A stretch of 9,911 nt of DNA. Origin: Methylotenera sp. UBA6020 (GTDB taxonomy: Bacteria > Pseudomonadota > Gammaproteobacteria > Burkholderiales > Methylophilaceae). Location: assembly GCA_002429455.1 (NCBI GenBank), contig DIZU01000147.1, positions 1-9,911 of the forward strand. Direction: 5' to 3'. Each line of letters opens with the position of its first letter. Within the stretch, counting starts at the first letter, position 1. A program made the position numbers and the translations under genes. This document shows, piece after piece, positions 7,635 through 9,911 of the stretch. Under the pieces are notes generated by a model that saw nothing but the letters and a program-made list of their open reading frames with translations, ran no database searches and had not been told where the DNA came from.

Positions 7635-7657
7635 AGGTTTAACCTTAAATAACAATA
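7600..7657 (-). promoter_or_regulatory. 58-bp gap between chlD and cbiE with two palindromes and the cbiE ribosome-binding site
   Basis: This is the largest non-coding gap in the window. It contains a perfect 10-bp palindrome GCACTAGTGC (7613-7622), an 11-nt dyad AGGTTTAACCT (7635-7645) and GAGGA (7608-7612), the cbiE ribosome-binding site. The palindromes could form an operator or a processing site, and a TATGAT hexamer overlaps the chlD stop codon just upstream. I see no convincing -35 element, so an internal promoter is unproven. No terminator-like stem with a T-run is present. Confidence 0.4.
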
Positions 7658-9622
7658 TCATACGCGCCCCATACGTGCGCAAATAGTAAGTGCCAGACTT
7701 TCAGCTGACAATGATTCCAACGTAAGATATTCAGCGCCCATGGCTTGCGATAACTGATTTGCGCGCCCAAGCCGCAAATAGCCAGTTTCGGTATCAAGCA
7801 CTAAGGCGGGTATCGCACGTTCAGCCAGCAATTCTGCCAACGCAAGTGTTTCACGCCACGGATCGCCATTGTCCTGCAACGCCACATTAGCTTTACCATC
7901 GCTTAACAAAATCAACAATGGCGGCGCATGACGGATATCTGTTTTTTCAAGCAACTCTAACGCTAATTGCAAGGCATGCGATAGCGGCGTGCGGCCACCA
8001 GTAGGTAATTCACGCAATGCAACTTCTGCTTGTTCCACACTGCGTGTAGGCTGTAGCAAAACACAAGCTTGTTCTCCACGAAACGAAATCACTGCCACTT
8101 CATCACGTTGCTGATAAGCATCGGTCAACAAGCTCAATACCGCGCCTTTAACCGCCTCCATCCGTTGCTGTGCGGCCATAGAACCTGAGGCATCGACCAC
8201 AAATAAAATAAGATTTGCGGTTTTACCAGTGCGAATATTTTGATGTAGATCGTTGCGTGTAACGCTAAATTCAGGCGTATTCCGCATCGCGGCACTACGT
8301 AATGTGGCAGCCACTGCGAGACTATCAGGATTTTCATGCGGCACGGTACGTAATACACGACCGCGCGCAACTTCGCCAACCTGACTTCTGCGACCAGAAA
8401 CGCTATGGTTATTTGCGCTCATTGCGACTGATATTTTGGGCGGTGCGTTTGTTAAAGCTGCTGAGACAATTTGCTCGCCAGCCGGCTGTGTTGCGTTATT
8501 TTCGCCTGCCTGTTCTTGATTTGACACGCTTTGTTCAACAGGTGCTTGTGGCTCAGGCTGTGGCTCATGGTTAGACTGAGCTTCATTCTCACGCGAGGCA
8601 TTCTGATTCTCAGCTGCCTCGTTCATCAACTCATCAAGACGCTCCTTGTCAAGCCCCGGCTGCTCAAATGGCTTACGGCGACGGCGATGCGGCAGCACAA
8701 ATTCTGCCGCATTTTTTACATCGGCAAGATTCACTATTGTCCGTCCATCCAGTGCTGCAAGCGCACGTGCAACCTTGTGCATGACAATATCCGCGCGCAA
8801 ACTAGCGACTTCAAACTCGCAACAGAGATGGCTAATAAGATCGAGAATATCATCCGCCAACATCACATGGGCAAATAGACTTTGTGCCTGAACCACTTGG
8901 TTACGAAACTCTGTTTGCTGCGCCTCATACGATGCCGTATAAGAAACTGGTTCAGCCTCGAATGCAATTCTACGGCGCACTACTTCAGAACGCTGCACCT
9001 TGTCTTGCGGTGCTTTAACTTCTACCATGAGTCCGAAACGATCTAATAACTGCGGCCGCAAATCACCTTCTTCAAGATTCATAGTACCTATCAGGGTAAA
9101 ACGCGCTGGGTGTGTGATTGACAAGCCTTCACGCTGCACTGAATTTTGACCCATCGCCGCGGCATCCAACAGCACATCAACCAGATGATCAGGCAGCAGG
9201 TTGACTTCATCAATATAAAGTATGCCACGGTGTGCAGCGGCCAGTAGACCCGGTTGAAAAACGCGTTTGGCGCCTTTAAGTGCGCGCTCTAAATCCAAAG
9301 TACCGATGACACGATCTTCTGTTGCCCCCAATGGTAGCGTTATAAACGGTACTGGCGAATCTTGAATCACATGCGCAGCATCATTACAAACTTCACATTG
9401 ATCATAAGGTGTATTCGGGCTGCAGTTATAGGCACAACCTAGTGTGCGTTTTATAGGAGGCAGAATATTGATTAACGCACGCGCTGCCGTACTTTTGGCA
9501 GTGCCTTTGTCCCCTCGAATCAACACGCCGCCCAAGCTAGGATCAACTGCGCATAATAACAAGGCGGTTTTCAACTGCGATTGTCCGACTATGGCTGAAA
9601 AAGGGAAGCTGACTCTATTCAT
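7658..9622 (-). CDS. chlD: Mg-chelatase-type ChlI/ChlD AAA+ and VWA subunit of the CobN cobaltochelatase
   Basis: This 654-residue ATPase subunit is expected to drive cobalt insertion by CobN, replacing CobS and CobT. Residues 1-310 are a ChlI-like AAA+ module. It has Walker A GDKGTAKST (37-45), an insert with four cysteines (63, 67, 76, 79) that may bind metal, Walker B ILYIDE (134-139), sensor GTMN (179-182) and LLDRFG (192-197) with the arginine finger. Residues 325-395 form an acidic, Gln/Asn/Pro-rich linker. Residues 468-650 are a VWA domain with an intact MIDAS: DASGS (477-481), GGRTP (542-546) and LSDGKAN (573-579). The start at 9622 has no strong ribosome-binding site and follows cobN by 30 nt. 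A slippery heptamer with a stem at the end of the AAA+ part may let the gene also make a ChlI-like small subunit (separate entry). Photosynthetic Mg chelatase is an alternative, but cobN and cbi genes around it argue against it. Confidence 0.92.
   Translation of the reverse strand: MNRVSFPFSAIVGQSQLKTALLLCAVDPSLGGVLIRGDKGTAKSTAARALINILPPIKRTLGCAYNCSPNTPYDQCEVCNDAAHVIQDSPVPFITLPLGATEDRVIGTLDLERALKGAKRVFQPGLLAAAHRGILYIDEVNLLPDHLVDVLLDAAAMGQNSVQREGLSITHPARFTLIGTMNLEEGDLRPQLLDRFGLMVEVKAPQDKVQRSEVVRRRIAFEAEPVSYTASYEAQQTEFRNQVVQAQSLFAHVMLADDILDLISHLCCEFEVASLRADIVMHKVARALAALDGRTIVNLADVKNAAEFVLPHRRRRKPFEQPGLDKERLDELMNEAAENQNASRENEAQSNHEPQPEPQAPVEQSVSNQEQAGENNATQPAGEQIVSAALTNAPPKISVAMSANNHSVSGRRSQVGEVARGRVLRTVPHENPDSLAVAATLRSAAMRNTPEFSVTRNDLHQNIRTGKTANLILFVVDASGSMAAQQRMEAVKGAVLSLLTDAYQQRDEVAVISFRGEQACVLLQPTRSVEQAEVALRELPTGGRTPLSHALQLALELLEKTDIRHAPPLLILLSDGKANVALQDNGDPWRETLALAELLAERAIPALVLDTETGYLRLGRANQLSQAMGAEYLTLESLSAESLALTICARMGRV
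8673..8717 (-). promoter_or_regulatory. Candidate -1 programmed frameshift signal in chlD
   Basis: Over codons Val302-Lys303-Asn304 the minus strand reads GTA AAA AAT. This gives the heptamer A-AAA-AAT (8717-8711) in the correct phase for a -1 shift, within a run of six A. It is followed without spacing by a perfect stem: TGCGGCAG (8711-8704) and CTGCCGCA (8695-8688), closing an 8-nt loop. In the -1 frame translation adds 13 residues and stops at TAA (8675-8673), giving about 316 residues that comprise the AAA+ domain without linker or VWA. That is the size of a ChlI/CobS small subunit. AAT is a weaker slippery codon than AAG, the spacer is unusually short, and I see no clear upstream Shine-Dalgarno stimulator, so function is inferred. 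Confidence 0.55.
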
Positions 9623-9651
9623 TTGGCTTTGTTCATTTCACTTTTATTCAT
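9619..9651 (-). other. 30-bp cobN-chlD gap holding a possible 10-codon ORF
   Basis: Between the cobN stop (9653) and the chlD start (9622), the minus strand has an ATG at 9651 that opens MNKSEMNKAK. It stops at 9619 in an ATGA overlap with the chlD start. No strong ribosome-binding site precedes it. It may only relay ribosomes from cobN to chlD, or be chance. Nothing else is seen in this gap. Confidence 0.2.
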
Positions 9652-9652
9652 C

Positions 9653-9911
9653 TTATATACTTCGTGGCGTCTCACCACGCGCCTCCAACATGGTTTCGCT
9701 ATTCAAATACAAATCACGTAACGATTCCAGCGTTTCTGCTTTTGGTGCGGACCACATGCCGCGCTCAGCCGCTTCTAATAATCGTTCTGCAATTGCATTT
9801 TGCGCCCATGGATTCGCTTCTTGCAAAAATTCTTGCATCACTGGCTCGAATGCATATTCGCTGGCTACCTTGCTCATACATCCAGTCTTCCATGACTTTA
9901 GCCGTGGCATA
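9653..9911 (-). CDS. cobN: Cobaltochelatase large subunit CobN, C-terminal end, apparently frameshifted
   Basis: This is the last ~85 codons of CobN, the large tetrapyrrole-binding subunit of the ATP-dependent cobaltochelatase. The family is usually around 1,200-1,400 residues, and the rest lies beyond the right edge. From 9911 one frame reads YATAKVMEDWMYEQ, the conserved start of the CobN tail. The continuation VASEYAFEPVMQEFL, NPWAQNAIAERLLEAAERG and ETLESLRDLYL is in a different frame ending at 9653. The switch falls at CAAGGTAGCC: removing one G of the pair at 9868-9869 restores EQVASEYAF. As written, the upstream frame would end at a TGA at 9765 after 34 unrelated codons and lose the conserved tail. 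An open frame starting with ATG at 9910 (MPRLKSWKTGC) is an artefact of this shift. Either a sequencing or assembly error or a real mutation could explain it. Confidence 0.85.
   Translation of the reverse strand, partial: MPRLKSWKTGCMSKVASEYAFEPVMQEFLQEANPWAQNAIAERLLEAAERGMWSAPKAETLESLRDLYLNSETMLEARGETPRSI

Noticed and set aside
9623..9652. Cobalamin riboswitch or operon promoter ahead of chlD
   Set aside because: The gap is only 30 bp and has no B12-box-like sequence; any riboswitch would be upstream of cobN, outside the window.
9868..9869. Programmed +1 frameshift in cobN
   Set aside because: The site CAA-GGT has no in-frame stop or rare-codon pause and re-pairing after a +1 slip would be poor; mutation or sequence error is simpler.
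9873..9910. ATG at 9910 as the start of a small separate protein
   Set aside because: The first ~12 residues in that frame are unlike CobN, while the overlapping frame gives conserved CobN sequence; it is a by-product of the frameshift in cobN.
1..9911. tRNA, rRNA, CRISPR array, insertion sequence or terminator
   Set aside because: The window is almost entirely occupied by conserved cobalamin genes, and none of these features is visible.

Overview
The window is one densely packed cobalamin (vitamin B12) corrin-ring operon. All genes are on the minus strand, so transcription runs from the right edge to the left edge. Coding density is close to 100%, and the only gaps between recognised genes are about 30 and 58 bp. 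The gene set (an aerobic-type CobN/ChlD chelatase next to anaerobic-type Cbi enzymes, CbiX-CbiC and CbiH-CbiJ fusions, roughly 50% G+C by eye) suggests a Gram-negative proteobacterium. A beta- or gammaproteobacterial methylotroph-like lineage is my guess, with low confidence.

Layout in transcription order: the 3' end of cobN (9911-9653, with an apparent one-base frameshift); chlD, a fused ChlI-like AAA+ and VWA chelatase subunit (9622-7658); cbiE (7599-6874); a cbiX-cbiC fusion (6877-5246); cbiD (5265-4117); cbiL (4120-3368); cbiF (3371-2541); a short cbiG (2541-1762); a cbiH-cbiJ fusion (1765-185); and the 5' end of cobW (197-1). Five junctions are ATGA-type or one-base stop/start overlaps and two are longer overlaps (20 and 13 nt), which points to translational coupling.

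Together these genes take sirohydrochlorin to cobyrinic acid. CbiX inserts cobalt early. CbiL, CbiH, CbiF, CbiD and CbiE methylate the ring, with CbiG opening the lactone, CbiJ reducing the ring and CbiC moving the C11 methyl to C12. CbiT, the usual partner of CbiE, is not in the window. CobN, ChlD and CobW form a second, ATP-dependent cobalt-insertion route with a cobalt-loading GTPase, so the operon encodes two chelatase types.

The most notable hidden signal lies inside chlD. An in-phase A-AAA-AAT slippery heptamer sits at the end of the AAA+ domain, followed directly by a perfect 8-bp stem with an 8-nt loop, and the -1 frame has a stop 13 codons on. A -1 shift would give a 316-residue ChlI-like small subunit from the same gene. 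This fits a published proposal that chlD genes paired with cobN can make both small and medium chelatase subunits by programmed frameshifting. Other points of interest are the cobN frameshift, an internal ribosome-binding site that could give free CbiC, a CbiG lacking its middle domain, a 15-bp tandem repeat at the cbiE/cbiX junction, and a palindrome-rich 58-bp gap with a possible 12-codon ORF before cbiE. No operon promoter, cobalamin riboswitch or terminator is visible; these would lie outside the window.
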